This document shows, piece by piece, positions 1 to 6,379 of a stretch of 19,757 nucleotides of DNA (position 1 is the stretch's first letter; every line of letters starts with the position of its first letter). A model generated the notes under the pieces. It saw only the letters and a list, made by a program, of their open reading frames with translations, was not told the DNA's origin and did no database searches. This DNA is from RGIG5675 sp050943435 (GTDB lineage: Bacteria; Bacillota; Clostridia; Oscillospirales; Ruminococcaceae), in assembly GCA_050943435.1 (NCBI GenBank), contig JBMNPE010000027.1:1-19757 (forward strand), in the 5' to 3' direction. The translations under genes were made by a program, and so were the position numbers.

Positions 1-474
1 GGAAGGTGCGGCTCCAGGATGGACGACTCGGTGACCGAGAGAGCGCTCGTATGCCCAAGCTGCGGGCTCACAGTCTACCCAAGGATCAACCCCGCAGTCA
101 TAGTCGGGGTAGTGCACGGGGACAGCCTCCTCGTCACGCATTACCGGGGCAGGCCCTACAGGCACCTGGCGCTGGTTGCGGGTTTCTCGGAAATTGGGGA
201 ATCCTGCGAGGACACAGTGAGGCGCGAGGTCAGGGAGGAGACCGGCATCGACGTGGGTTCCGTGCTCTTCTACAAGAGCCAGCCGTGGCCGATAAGCGAT
301 TCGCTTCTTATGGGATTTTTCGCCGAGGCAGACAATCCGGGTAAAATAGCCGTGCAGGAGACTGAGCTCTCCGAGGCCCACTGGTGCCCGAGAGACCAGC
401 TTCCCGTGGGAAGCGGTTTCAGCCTCACGGAAGAGATGATGGACAGATTCAGGACAGCGGGATCGCCGTTCTGA
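1..474 (+). CDS. nudC: NudC-type NAD+/NADH pyrophosphatase (Nudix hydrolase), 5' partial
   Basis: This enzyme hydrolyses NAD(H), and in known homologues also NAD caps on RNA, to NMN and AMP. The reading frame is open from base 1, so the N-terminus lies outside the window and the ATG at 19 is internal. The proof is that codons 1-4 (GRCG) supply half of a zinc ribbon completed by CPSC at visible residues 18-21. A full Nudix box of the form G-x5-E-x7-REV-x-EE-x-GI lies at 61-83. It is followed by SQPWP at 93-97 and a downstream SLLM, the array that separates NudC-type enzymes from other Nudix proteins. Only the second half of the usual protein of roughly 260-280 residues is present. A zinc-ribbon membrane protein gene follows after 22 bp. 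The family is certain; the preference for NADH over NAD-capped RNA cannot be read from sequence. Confidence 0.9.
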   Translation, partial: GRCGSRMDDSVTERALVCPSCGLTVYPRINPAVIVGVVHGDSLLVTHYRGRPYRHLALVAGFSEIGESCEDTVRREVREETGIDVGSVLFYKSQPWPISDSLLMGFFAEADNPGKIAVQETELSEAHWCPRDQLPVGSGFSLTEEMMDRFRTAGSPF

Positions 475-496
475 CAATATATCGGGAGGATAATGC

Positions 497-1438
497 ATGA
501 TAGGTTCCAAACTCGGGGATTTTGCGACGGAGAACCATCTTAAGAATACAGGGGATCTCATCTACGGGAGCTTCGACGGGTACGAGGTCTCCTTTTTTGA
601 GGACGACGCCGGGAAGTCATTCTTTATAGACATGTATCTTCCGGAGGACAGGCAGCTCGACAGGGACGCCATACGAAAATTCGTGTCCGATGGGAGCACG
701 CAGTACTCTATAGCGTCGTCTTCGCTGAGCAGCACCGGACTAAAGGTTGTATTCCAGAACAAGCCCGGCGTTTACTCCAACATGAAGGAATTCTTCTACA
801 CTGTCATATACTTCCTCAAGGGACGCAGGATACCCGGGGAAAAGGTGTGCACAAACTGCGGGAAGCCGGTGGACAGCCCGGAGATTGTCTCAGTGCAGGG
901 GTGCGTACACACGTGCTGCCATGAGTGCGCCGGCAGGATAGCCGATTCAAACATGGCCTCCGTCAGGATAAAGAACAACAATAACATAGTCCTGGGCGGC
1001 CTCGGCGCGCTGATAGGCGCGGCGGTAGGCGCAGCCCTCTGGATCTACACGTCCTACAGCGGATATTTCGCACTGTGGGCGGGGGTTGTGATACCGCTGC
1101 TCGCGAGGCTCGGATACAGGCTGTTCGGGGGCAGGTCCGCAAAGGCCGAGAATATCTACGGAATAGTTTTCTCGATACTGGGGGTTCTCGGGGCGGAATT
1201 CACTTCCGAGGCCCTTGCGCTCGCAAAGCGCTGGAACAGCCTCGGATACGTGTTCACCCTCGGGGACGCGTTCTCATCCGCCTGGACAAACCTTCTGTCC
1301 TCCTCAAAATACTGGATTCCATATATTGAGGCGGCCGGGATAGGCATAGCATTCGCGCTGCTAACGATGGCCGCCCTGATAAGGGTGAGGGCACCCGGCA
1401 GGAGCAGGACCGGCAGAGTGGAAATCCTCGACAGATGA
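497..1438 (+). CDS. Uncharacterised zinc-ribbon membrane protein
   Basis: I do not recognise this 313-residue protein. Residues 1-110 form a soluble region with mixed alpha/beta character. Then come CTNC at 118-121 and a Cys-rich segment with Cys at 136, 140, 141 and 144, which looks like a zinc ribbon or treble clef. The C-terminal half is membrane embedded, with about four hydrophobic segments near 164-184, 188-206, 218-236 and 275-296. The first contains a glycine-rich GxxxG-like run. The tail is basic (Arg at 296, 298, 302, 304, 307). A GGAGGA ribosome site at 485-490 supports the ATG at 497. The stop overlaps the trmB start as ATGA, so the two are probably translationally coupled. The likely topology is a cytosolic sensor or binding head anchored by a helical bundle. 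No function can be assigned. Confidence 0.85.
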   Translation: MIGSKLGDFATENHLKNTGDLIYGSFDGYEVSFFEDDAGKSFFIDMYLPEDRQLDRDAIRKFVSDGSTQYSIASSSLSSTGLKVVFQNKPGVYSNMKEFFYTVIYFLKGRRIPGEKVCTNCGKPVDSPEIVSVQGCVHTCCHECAGRIADSNMASVRIKNNNNIVLGGLGALIGAAVGAALWIYTSYSGYFALWAGVVIPLLARLGYRLFGGRSAKAENIYGIVFSILGVLGAEFTSEALALAKRWNSLGYVFTLGDAFSSAWTNLLSSSKYWIPYIEAAGIGIAFALLTMAALIRVRAPGRSRTGRVEILDR

Positions 1439-2109
1439 GGATCAGATACAACAGGAAGGCGAGGCCCGCTCTGGACTCGTGCGCCTTCTATGTGCGCAGC
1501 CCGAAGGATCTCCGCGGCAGGTGGGCCGGGGAATTCGCGGCCGGCAGGCCGCTCTATCTCGAGCTCGGCTGCGGAAAGGGCTCGTTCATAGCCGAGACGG
1601 CGGCATCCCACCCGGAGTGCAGCTTCATAGCGGCTGATATCAAGAGCGAGATGCTGTATCTCGCTATGAAGAATATAGAGAAGTCATTCGGGGAGGCCGG
1701 CAGGGAGCCCGACAACGTCCTCATATCCGTCATGCAGATAATGCTGATAGGCGATTATTTCTCCAAGGAAGACGCCGTGGACGGGATATACATAAATTTC
1801 TGCAATCCATGGCCCAAACACAAGCATCACAAGAGGCGCCTCACCCATCCCCAGCAGCTCATGCAGTACAGGGAGTTCCTCAAAGACGGGGGCTCCATAA
1901 TGTTCCGCACCGACGACGATGACCTCTACCGCGATTCACTGGGATATTTCAAGTCCTGCGGATTTTCCATAGAAACAAGCGGGAGCTATGCCTCCCGTGA
2001 CGACCCGGCGAGGCCGGATATCGCATTCACTGAGCACGAGCTCATGTTCTTAGGCGAGGGAAAGCCCATAAGCTACCTCAGGGCTGTAAAAATGCCGCTT
2101 TCTGATTAA
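1435..2109 (+). CDS. trmB: tRNA (guanine-N7-)-methyltransferase TrmB
   Basis: TrmB transfers a methyl group from S-adenosylmethionine to N7 of G46 in the tRNA variable loop. The 224-residue length is typical. The SAM motif ELGCGKG is at 43-49 with an acidic residue at 68 (AADIK). The family signature NPWPKHKHHKRRLT lies at 124-137, followed by FRTD at 157-160. In well-studied enzymes the signature reads DPW and its Asp is catalytic; here it is Asn (N124, preceded by Cys). I believe this variant also occurs in other clostridial TrmB proteins, but that is from memory. The gene starts inside the stop of the membrane-protein gene (ATGA overlap), and the DNA glycosylase gene starts 4 bp after its stop. 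Confidence 0.95.
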   Translation: MRIRYNRKARPALDSCAFYVRSPKDLRGRWAGEFAAGRPLYLELGCGKGSFIAETAASHPECSFIAADIKSEMLYLAMKNIEKSFGEAGREPDNVLISVMQIMLIGDYFSKEDAVDGIYINFCNPWPKHKHHKRRLTHPQQLMQYREFLKDGGSIMFRTDDDDLYRDSLGYFKSCGFSIETSGSYASRDDPARPDIAFTEHELMFLGEGKPISYLRAVKMPLSD

Positions 2110-2113
2110 TGCC

Positions 2114-2620
2114 ATGCAGGACAGGCTTCCGGAAAAGCACAATATAGAGCCGTTTGCCGGCCCTGATCCAGGGCTGCTCATTCTGGGCAGCTTCCCTTCT
2201 CCGATGTCGAGAAGCTCCGGATTCTACTACGGCAACCCGCGCAACAGGTTCTGGGCAGTGCTGGCTTCGCTCACGGGCTCCATCGTCCCCGTTTCTAACG
2301 ATGATAAGAAGGAATTCCTCGCAGAGCACGGGATAGCCCTCTGGGACGTTGTCGCAGAGTGCACCGTGGTCGGCGCGAGCGATTCGAGCATACGCGACGC
2401 CGTGTACAACGATGTATCCGCATTTGCCGCTGAAAACGGCGTGCGCGCCGCAGCCTTCAATGGATCTACGGCGAAAAGGCTGTTTCTCGGCTCCGGGCAG
2501 ACATTTCCGGAAGGAATAAAAGTCCTGAGCCTCCCGTCGACCAGTCCGGCAAACGCCGCATGGTCTCTCGAGAGGCTTATATCCGCGTGGTCCGTGATGT
2601 CTGAATTCCTCAGGCCCTGA
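2114..2620 (+). CDS. Hypoxanthine/uracil-DNA glycosylase (UDG superfamily, HDG family)
   Basis: This small (168 aa) base-excision repair enzyme belongs to the uracil-DNA glycosylase superfamily, family 6 type. It would remove deaminated adenine (hypoxanthine) and possibly uracil from DNA. Motif 1 is LILGSFPS at 22-29. It is followed by YYGNPRNRFW at 38-47, the segment holding the expected active-site Asn, then ALWDVV at 75-80. A late LPSTSPA at 140-146 matches the DNA-intercalation motif. The start at 2114 follows the trmB stop by 4 bp. Another ATG overlapping the trmB stop at 2109 is out of frame. It is the last gene of the plus-strand block and converges with azlD. The family call is firm; substrate choice within the superfamily is an inference. 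Confidence 0.88.
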   Translation: MQDRLPEKHNIEPFAGPDPGLLILGSFPSPMSRSSGFYYGNPRNRFWAVLASLTGSIVPVSNDDKKEFLAEHGIALWDVVAECTVVGASDSSIRDAVYNDVSAFAAENGVRAAAFNGSTAKRLFLGSGQTFPEGIKVLSLPSTSPANAAWSLERLISAWSVMSEFLRP

Positions 2621-2647
2621 ATGGGCGGATTTCCTCCGGCATTCAGG
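2616..2647. terminator. Hairpin between convergent genes, possible weak bidirectional terminator
   Basis: CCTGAATG (2616-2623) and CATTCAGG (2640-2647) form a perfect 8-bp stem. An inner CGGA/TCCG pairing (2626-2629 with 2635-2638) extends it across a small internal loop. It covers the stop codons of both the glycosylase gene and azlD. Neither side has a run of T, so it is a weak intrinsic terminator at best, and may only protect 3' ends. Confidence 0.35.
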
Positions 2648-2984
2648 CAAACACCCTGATCAGGACCATGTATACTGCAGTCCCGGCAGCCATGGAGAGG
2701 ACCATGCTGCGCTTAAAGCGGAACACCGCCGCAGTCGCGGCGATCGCGATGAGCTCCGGGATACCGTGCGTGCCTCCCATCGCAAACGGCGTGGTGAGGT
2801 CAGTGCTTCTCAGGCAGTAGACGACAAGTATCCCGAATACCGATGCCCCGAGGACTCGTCCCAGATACAGGACGTATTCCGGGACTTTTTTCTTTTCCGG
2901 GAACAGAAGGAACGGGAGGAACCTTGTTATGAGCGTCCCTGCCACCGCCATGAGCACCGTCACGGCCATCTCTGCACCTGTCAT
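2643..2984 (-). CDS. azlD: AzlD-type branched-chain amino acid exporter small subunit
   Basis: AzlD is the small membrane partner of AzlC; together they export branched-chain amino acids or toxic analogues. The protein is about 113 residues and has four hydrophobic segments. It carries the family-type N-terminal helix followed by TLITRFLPFLLF. The frame can begin at GTG 2990, which overlaps the azlC stop as GTGA, or at ATG 2984 two codons later. An AGGAGG site lies only 4 bases before the GTG but 10 before the ATG, so I chose the ATG. It is cotranscribed with azlC directly upstream and ends convergent with the DNA glycosylase gene. The exact substrate is not visible in the sequence. Confidence 0.9.
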   Translation of the reverse strand: MTGAEMAVTVLMAVAGTLITRFLPFLLFPEKKKVPEYVLYLGRVLGASVFGILVVYCLRSTDLTTPFAMGGTHGIPELIAIAATAAVFRFKRSMVLSMAAGTAVYMVLIRVFA

Positions 2985-2986
2985 GG

Positions 2987-3799
2987 TCACCTGTCCTCCT
3001 TTCTGGAGCCTGCGGGAAGTCCCTCCCCGCCCTGCAGGGGCCTGAGGCGCAGCTCCTCCTCATTAGGGTCGAACTGCTTTTTAAACACAGTAAGGGCTAT
3101 GAGGACGAGGACCATCGACGGGACGATGAATCTGTCCGGGCCGAATATGAGAAGGCATATGACAGATCCTCCGACCCCGACTAGCTCGCTGCCGTGGATC
3201 CTCAGCCTGTCCTTCCAGGTTACCTCCTTCCCGGACGCCCTGGACCATGCCCTGAGCCTGTCCGAGTCGGAAAGCCACTGGTTCATAAATATGGACACAA
3301 ACATGGCAGTCATCATGAAGTCGAGTCCCCTTATGTCCACAGTTATCATTGAACCCAGAATTGCTCCGATGGCAGACCCGCTTATCCAGTAGAGCTGGTC
3401 CAGCAGCGAAACGGAGAGATAGTATTTTGTCCTGTCGAGCTCCTTTGGTATATCCGCGGAATAGTTGAGGGCAAACGTCTCGTCCGTGAGGGAATATATG
3501 AGGTAGGGCTTCGCCCTGCCGGTGCCGCTGTATTTTCTCAGCATGGCGAGCCCGTAGAATATGTGCCTCGCCCCGACCATCAGCGAAGTAATGAGTACAG
3601 ACACCGGGCTGAAGGCCGACTGCAGGATCTCTACCAGCAGGAACTCCATGGATCCCGTATAAATTACTGTCGCAGTCACAACCGGCAGCCACCACGGAAA
3701 CCCGTTCGTCGCCATCAGGATGCCGTATGTGATCCCGAGGAACACATATCCGGTCATCACCGGCACTGTCTTTGGGAATGCAGCCCTCAATTCCTTCAT
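2987..3799 (-). CDS. azlC: AzlC-type branched-chain amino acid exporter large subunit
   Basis: AzlC is the multi-pass large subunit of the AzlCD exporter. The sequence has the family hallmarks: an early GYVFLGITYGIL helix, a YTGSMEFLLVE segment, MVGARHIFYGLAML, then SLTDETFALNY. Several further hydrophobic helices follow, and the tail is charged and cytosolic. A longer frame starts at 3835, but only a poor ribosome site precedes it. AGGGA lies 6 bases before the ATG at 3799, and that start also fits the usual family N-terminus, so I prefer it (271 aa). The gene lies just downstream of the glycosyltransferase terminator, and I found no convincing -35/-10 pair for it. Expression may come from readthrough or a weak promoter. 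azlD follows within two bases. Confidence 0.9.
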   Translation of the reverse strand: MKELRAAFPKTVPVMTGYVFLGITYGILMATNGFPWWLPVVTATVIYTGSMEFLLVEILQSAFSPVSVLITSLMVGARHIFYGLAMLRKYSGTGRAKPYLIYSLTDETFALNYSADIPKELDRTKYYLSVSLLDQLYWISGSAIGAILGSMITVDIRGLDFMMTAMFVSIFMNQWLSDSDRLRAWSRASGKEVTWKDRLRIHGSELVGVGGSVICLLIFGPDRFIVPSMVLVLIALTVFKKQFDPNEEELRLRPLQGGEGLPAGSRKEDR

Positions 3800-3854
3800 A
3801 TAGCTTCCCTGCCTTCCGGCCCGGAATTTTTTCATCCGGCCGTAATCTTATCAT

Positions 3855-3900
3855 AAAAAGGCGCCTTCCCGGAATATCATACAATCCGGAAAAGCGCCTT
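3855..3900 (-). terminator. Rho-independent terminator of the glycosyltransferase gene
   Basis: The arms 3886-3900 and 3858-3872 pair over 15 positions. As minus-strand RNA the two imperfect positions are allowed U-G pairs; on the plus strand they would be C-A mismatches. The loop is 13 bases. A run of five T (plus-strand A at 3855-3859) ends the stem on the minus strand. It lies 30 bp past the glycosyltransferase stop and 55 bp before the preferred azlC start. Confidence 0.85.
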
Positions 3901-3930
3901 GATAATGTGCTGCTATGAGCAGTCAGAGGT

Positions 3931-5223
3931 TTATTTCCCGACTTCAGCGAGCTGTTCGACCGAGTGATGCTCGATGTGCTTCCACTCAACCTTCTTGAAC
4001 AGTGCCTCAATTGTGAGGGGCAGGTATGTCGCCTGGAATATCGGGAAGAGCGGCAGGTAGATGATCTTCTGCAGGGTCGTGGCGCGGATTCTCTTCCACT
4101 CTGTGGCGACAGTGATGATCCCGATGAGGAGGAGTCCGGCGTAGAATGAAATTGCCCCGAACACCAGCGACTGTGCCGCTATGCCCCAGAGGATCGCGCG
4201 GTAGTATGTGCCGAGTCCGCTCGCGAATATAAAGAAGATTATGTGGTATATGATCATGCCTATCGTGACGAGGCTCGCAGGAGCCACTGTCATAAGGACG
4301 TCATAGCATGAATGGCGGTTTTTCTTGGCTGTGAAGCAGCCCTTCACGAGGTCAGGGATGTACCTGAAGTCGATCTGGAAGAATCCCTTCGACCAGCGGA
4401 GCCTCTGCTCCCAGGACTGGCTGAAGGTCACCGGCTGTTCGTCATACAGGATCGCGCCGTCGCAGTATCCTATCCTCTTGCCCTTGAAGGCGCAGTTGAC
4501 CGAGAACTCTATGTCCTCCGTGAGCAGGTGGTACGGCCATCCGCCGTTCTCCTCGAGGAGCTGGGACGAAACAAGGAATCCCGTCCCGGAGATCATGCAG
4601 GAAGTTCCGAGAAGGTAGCGCGGGAGGTTCATGTACCTCGCCTCCCTCAGGAACCAAATCGAATACGACGCCGTTATCCAGTTTGTCCCGAAGTTCTTTG
4701 AATTCCTGTAGCTCGTCACGCAGTCGTAATTTCCTGAGGCAAAGGTGCGGTTCATCTCGGTTATGAAGTTCTTGTCCAGAATGTTGTCCGCGTCGAACAC
4801 GAAGAATCCGTCGAAGGCATTGTGGCCATAGTCATGGACCACCCTGCGGTACAGCTCGTCCAGGGCATATCCCTTGCCCTTCTTTGTCTCGCTGTGCCTT
4901 TCGTATACGACCACCCCGGCATCCCTGGCCGCCCTGGCGGTCCCGTCTGTGCAGTTGTCTGCCATCACAAAGATCTTTATCTTGTCCTGGGGATACGTCT
5001 GGCTTTTGATGGATTCTATCAGTTCTCCTATGACCGACTGCTCGTTCCTCGCGCTTATGAATACTCCGTAGTTGAGCAACTTTACAGGCTCAAGTCCATG
5101 TTTCTTCTTTCCGCGGCGGTAGGCGAGTCCAACGATCATGTAGAACACCTGATACAGGTATGCGGCTGTCAGGAGCACGAACACAGTCCCGCTCACAGTC
5201 AGAAACGCATGCAGCATCTTCAT
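3931..5223 (-). CDS. Membrane family-2 glycosyltransferase (processive synthase-like)
   Basis: This 430-residue GT-A fold glycosyltransferase is anchored in the cytoplasmic membrane. One hydrophobic segment (about 6-30) precedes the catalytic domain, which opens with VFISARNEQ at 54-62. Then follow ADNCTDGTA at 88-96, the metal-binding DADN at 144-147, TEDIEF at 235-240 and QRLRW at 273-277. The TED plus QxxRW pair is typical of processive beta-glycan synthases such as those for hyaluronan, poly-N-acetylglucosamine and cellulose. Three or more membrane helices follow (about 311-335, 345-371, 388-405). A longer frame reaches 5322, but that ATG lies in the -35 box of the promoter. The ATG at 5223 has GAGGTG nine bases upstream. 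The gene stands alone, flanked by terminators, without export or modification partners. The product glycan is unknown. Confidence 0.9.
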   Translation of the reverse strand: MKMLHAFLTVSGTVFVLLTAAYLYQVFYMIVGLAYRRGKKKHGLEPVKLLNYGVFISARNEQSVIGELIESIKSQTYPQDKIKIFVMADNCTDGTARAARDAGVVVYERHSETKKGKGYALDELYRRVVHDYGHNAFDGFFVFDADNILDKNFITEMNRTFASGNYDCVTSYRNSKNFGTNWITASYSIWFLREARYMNLPRYLLGTSCMISGTGFLVSSQLLEENGGWPYHLLTEDIEFSVNCAFKGKRIGYCDGAILYDEQPVTFSQSWEQRLRWSKGFFQIDFRYIPDLVKGCFTAKKNRHSCYDVLMTVAPASLVTIGMIIYHIIFFIFASGLGTYYRAILWGIAAQSLVFGAISFYAGLLLIGIITVATEWKRIRATTLQKIIYLPLFPIFQATYLPLTIEALFKKVEWKHIEHHSVEQLAEVGK

Positions 5224-5232
5224 TGTCTGATT

Positions 5233-5238
5233 CACCTC
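5233..5238 (-). promoter_or_regulatory. Ribosome-binding site fixing the glycosyltransferase start
   Basis: GAGGTG on the minus strand lies 9 bases before the ATG at 5223. It shows that the 33 extra in-frame codons upstream are not translated. Confidence 0.8.
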
Positions 5239-5293
5239 AATACAAGCCTGGTTTTCAGGCGCTTTCCATCCTGCAGTAAGCAGAAACTGCCAT

Positions 5294-5322
5294 ATTATAG
5301 CATTGCATGCAGGAGCTTTCAA
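5294..5322 (-). promoter_or_regulatory. Sigma-A promoter of the glycosyltransferase gene
   Basis: On the minus strand TTGAAA (5317-5322) and TATAAT (5294-5299) are separated by exactly 17 bases, a near-perfect housekeeping promoter. Transcription would start near 5287, giving a leader of about 64 nt. That leader contains a small GCCTG/CAGGC hairpin shortly before the ribosome site. Confidence 0.85.
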
Positions 5323-5331
5323 GGCATTTAT

Positions 5332-5394
5332 TGTATATTTTGAACAACATGGAATGTATATTCATGTGCATAATGTATATACATTCATATGAAT
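5332..5394. promoter_or_regulatory. Array of AT-rich palindromes, putative operator
   Basis: Two perfect palindromes overlap by three bases: AATGTATATACATT (5372-5385) and ATTCATATGAAT (5383-5394). A third, imperfect dyad (GAAT-4-ATTC) is at 5352-5363. The heptamer TGTATAT occurs three times, at 5332, 5355 and 5374. The array begins 10 bp upstream of the -35 box of the glycosyltransferase promoter, so it would suit an activator or upstream operator. The binding protein is unknown. Its far end overlaps the T-tract of the HD-gene terminator. Confidence 0.55.
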
Positions 5395-5418
5395 AAACCC
5401 CGGCGCATCAGGCCGGGG
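5392..5418 (-). terminator. Rho-independent terminator of the PC4/HD operon
   Basis: On the minus strand CCCCGGC (5412-5418) pairs with GCCGGGG (5398-5404) around a 7-base loop, followed by TTTATT (5392-5397). It starts 22 bp after the HD-gene stop. Confidence 0.85.
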
Positions 5419-5440
5419 ATATTCGCGTCTTTTCCGGGGA

Positions 5441-6031
5441 TCAGTCCTGGCCCTCGTCTTCCCCGCCCTCCATGAGATACGTGGCCTCGATGTCGGCGAG
5501 GTGCAGCTTGACTGCGAGGGGATACCTTTCGAAGGCCTGGCTCACTGCGCTTCCGCCGCCCCTGGCGGAGTCGTCAAAGCCTCCCATGTGCCACCTTATC
5601 GCAATGGCCTCCTGGGGCTTGAGCCTCACGAACCTCTCTATGAGATAAACTGACTTTTCCCCGTGTCCGTAAGGGAATTTGTCCTCGATCACGTAGCAGG
5701 GGACCTTCTCCCACTGCCCTGTCTTCTCGTTCTTCCTGTTCCTGGTGGATTCCCTGTAGAACTCGGCCTTGCACAGGTCGTGCAGCAGGGATACAAGAGT
5801 GAGCGACTCCTCGTTTTCCGGCTGAGGGTCCCTGTCGTTTCTCGCCTTCATGGCGTCGTAGACATTGAGGGAGTGCATCACGAGGCCCTCCCTGCATGCG
5901 AGGTGGTACCTCGAGCTCGCGGGAGCCACAAAGAAGTCGGTCCTGTCCATCCACTCGATGAGCCTGTCTATGCCGTCCCTGTGCACCTTGCCCCTCAGGA
6001 GGCCGATGTATCTGTCGCGGTATTCAGACAT
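5441..6031 (-). CDS. HD-domain metal-dependent phosphohydrolase
   Basis: This 196-residue protein belongs to the HD superfamily, which hydrolyses nucleotides, cyclic nucleotides or other phosphate esters with bound metal ions. The expected ligands are visible: H53 in GLVMHSLNVYD, the H84-D85 pair in LLHDLCKA, further histidines at 123 (GHGEKS) and 148 (RWHMG), and D180 (LHLADIEA). No second domain is present. The ATG overlaps the stop of the upstream PC4-like gene as TGATG and lacks a strong ribosome site, so translation probably depends on coupling. The operon promoter is upstream of the PC4 gene, and a terminator follows at 5392-5418. The substrate cannot be deduced. Pairing with an ssDNA-binding protein suggests, but does not show, a nucleotide or DNA-linked role. 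Confidence 0.85.
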   Translation of the reverse strand: MSEYRDRYIGLLRGKVHRDGIDRLIEWMDRTDFFVAPASSRYHLACREGLVMHSLNVYDAMKARNDRDPQPENEESLTLVSLLHDLCKAEFYRESTRNRKNEKTGQWEKVPCYVIEDKFPYGHGEKSVYLIERFVRLKPQEAIAIRWHMGGFDDSARGGGSAVSQAFERYPLAVKLHLADIEATYLMEGGEDEGQD

Positions 6032-6252
6032 CAGAGATCCATTTCGTTGAGCAGTTCCTTCAGGGCCTTGGCCTCTTCCCTCGAGAGGGAGATGCCCTTG
6101 CTCATCTTCTCGTTGTTCGGGGCCCAGTCGCGGATATCGTATTTCGGCTCCCTGTCATTCCAGCTGATGAGGTTGAGCTGCCTGCTCCATCCGTTGGGGT
6201 TTTCGGACAGCACTCCGAGCTTGTCCTTGATCTCGTATTTGAATTCAGCCAT
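6031..6252 (-). CDS. YdbC/PC4-family single-stranded nucleic-acid-binding protein
   Basis: The 73-residue protein matches the bacterial YdbC branch of the PC4 family, a small homodimeric fold that binds ssDNA. The conserved pattern is visible: KYEIKDKLGVLSE, then GWSRQLNLISWN, then EPKYDIRDW, and a C-terminal helix (LSREEAKALKELL). A longer frame starts at ATG 6270, but no ribosome site precedes it. GGAGGA lies 10 bases before the ATG at 6252, and the shorter length is the family norm. It is the first gene of a two-gene operon, its stop overlapping the HD-gene start by one base. The promoter is at 6300-6328. In vivo function is unknown; YdbC homologues are characterised mainly by structure and ssDNA binding. 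Confidence 0.88.
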   Translation of the reverse strand: MAEFKYEIKDKLGVLSENPNGWSRQLNLISWNDREPKYDIRDWAPNNEKMSKGISLSREEAKALKELLNEMDL

Positions 6253-6262
6253 GATGCGGAAT

Positions 6263-6268
6263 TCCTCC
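6263..6268 (-). promoter_or_regulatory. Ribosome-binding site fixing the PC4-like start
   Basis: GGAGGA on the minus strand lies 10 bases before the ATG at 6252. It overlaps the alternative upstream ATG at 6270, arguing that translation starts at 6252. Confidence 0.75.
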
Positions 6269-6299
6269 ATGTCAATCGTTAGATTTTAGTTTAACAGAT

Positions 6300-6328
6300 A
6301 TATTACTTGATGGATATTAAAATTACAA
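6300..6328 (-). promoter_or_regulatory. Promoter of the PC4/HD operon
   Basis: On the minus strand TTGTAA (6323-6328) and TAATAT (6300-6305) are 17 bases apart in an AT-rich stretch. Transcription would start near 6293, leaving a leader of about 41 nt before the PC4-like ATG. Confidence 0.65.
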
Positions 6329-6341
6329 CCAACAAATAAGA

Positions 6342-6365
6342 CCCGCAGGTTTCATAATCTGCGGG
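6342..6365 (-). terminator. Terminator of the tRNA-Gln/tRNA-Pro transcript
   Basis: On the minus strand CCCGCAG (6359-6365 side) pairs with CTGCGGG (6342-6348 side) around a 10-base loop. It is followed by a T-rich tail (TCTTATTTGTT, about 6331-6341). It lies 15 bp past the tRNA-Pro CCA end and just before the PC4 operon promoter. Confidence 0.7.
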
Positions 6366-6379
6366 CCATGAATTCACGG

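Noticed and set aside
19..474. Nudix gene starting at ATG 19 as a complete short protein
   Set aside because: The codons before that ATG encode the first half of the NudC zinc ribbon, so the gene is a partial one entering from the left edge.
2616..2647. Strong bidirectional terminator between the DNA glycosylase gene and azlD
   Set aside because: The hairpin is real, but there is no T-tract on either strand. It is kept only as a low-confidence feature.
3081..4010. Minus-strand open frame of 309 codons overlapping azlC and the glycosyltransferase end
   Set aside because: It runs across a clear terminator, is out of frame with azlC, and its translation shows no domain or hydrophobic pattern.
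5224..5322. N-terminal extension of the glycosyltransferase to an ATG at 5322
   Set aside because: That ATG lies in the -35 box of a near-consensus promoter whose start site is downstream. GAGGTG before 5223 gives a better start.
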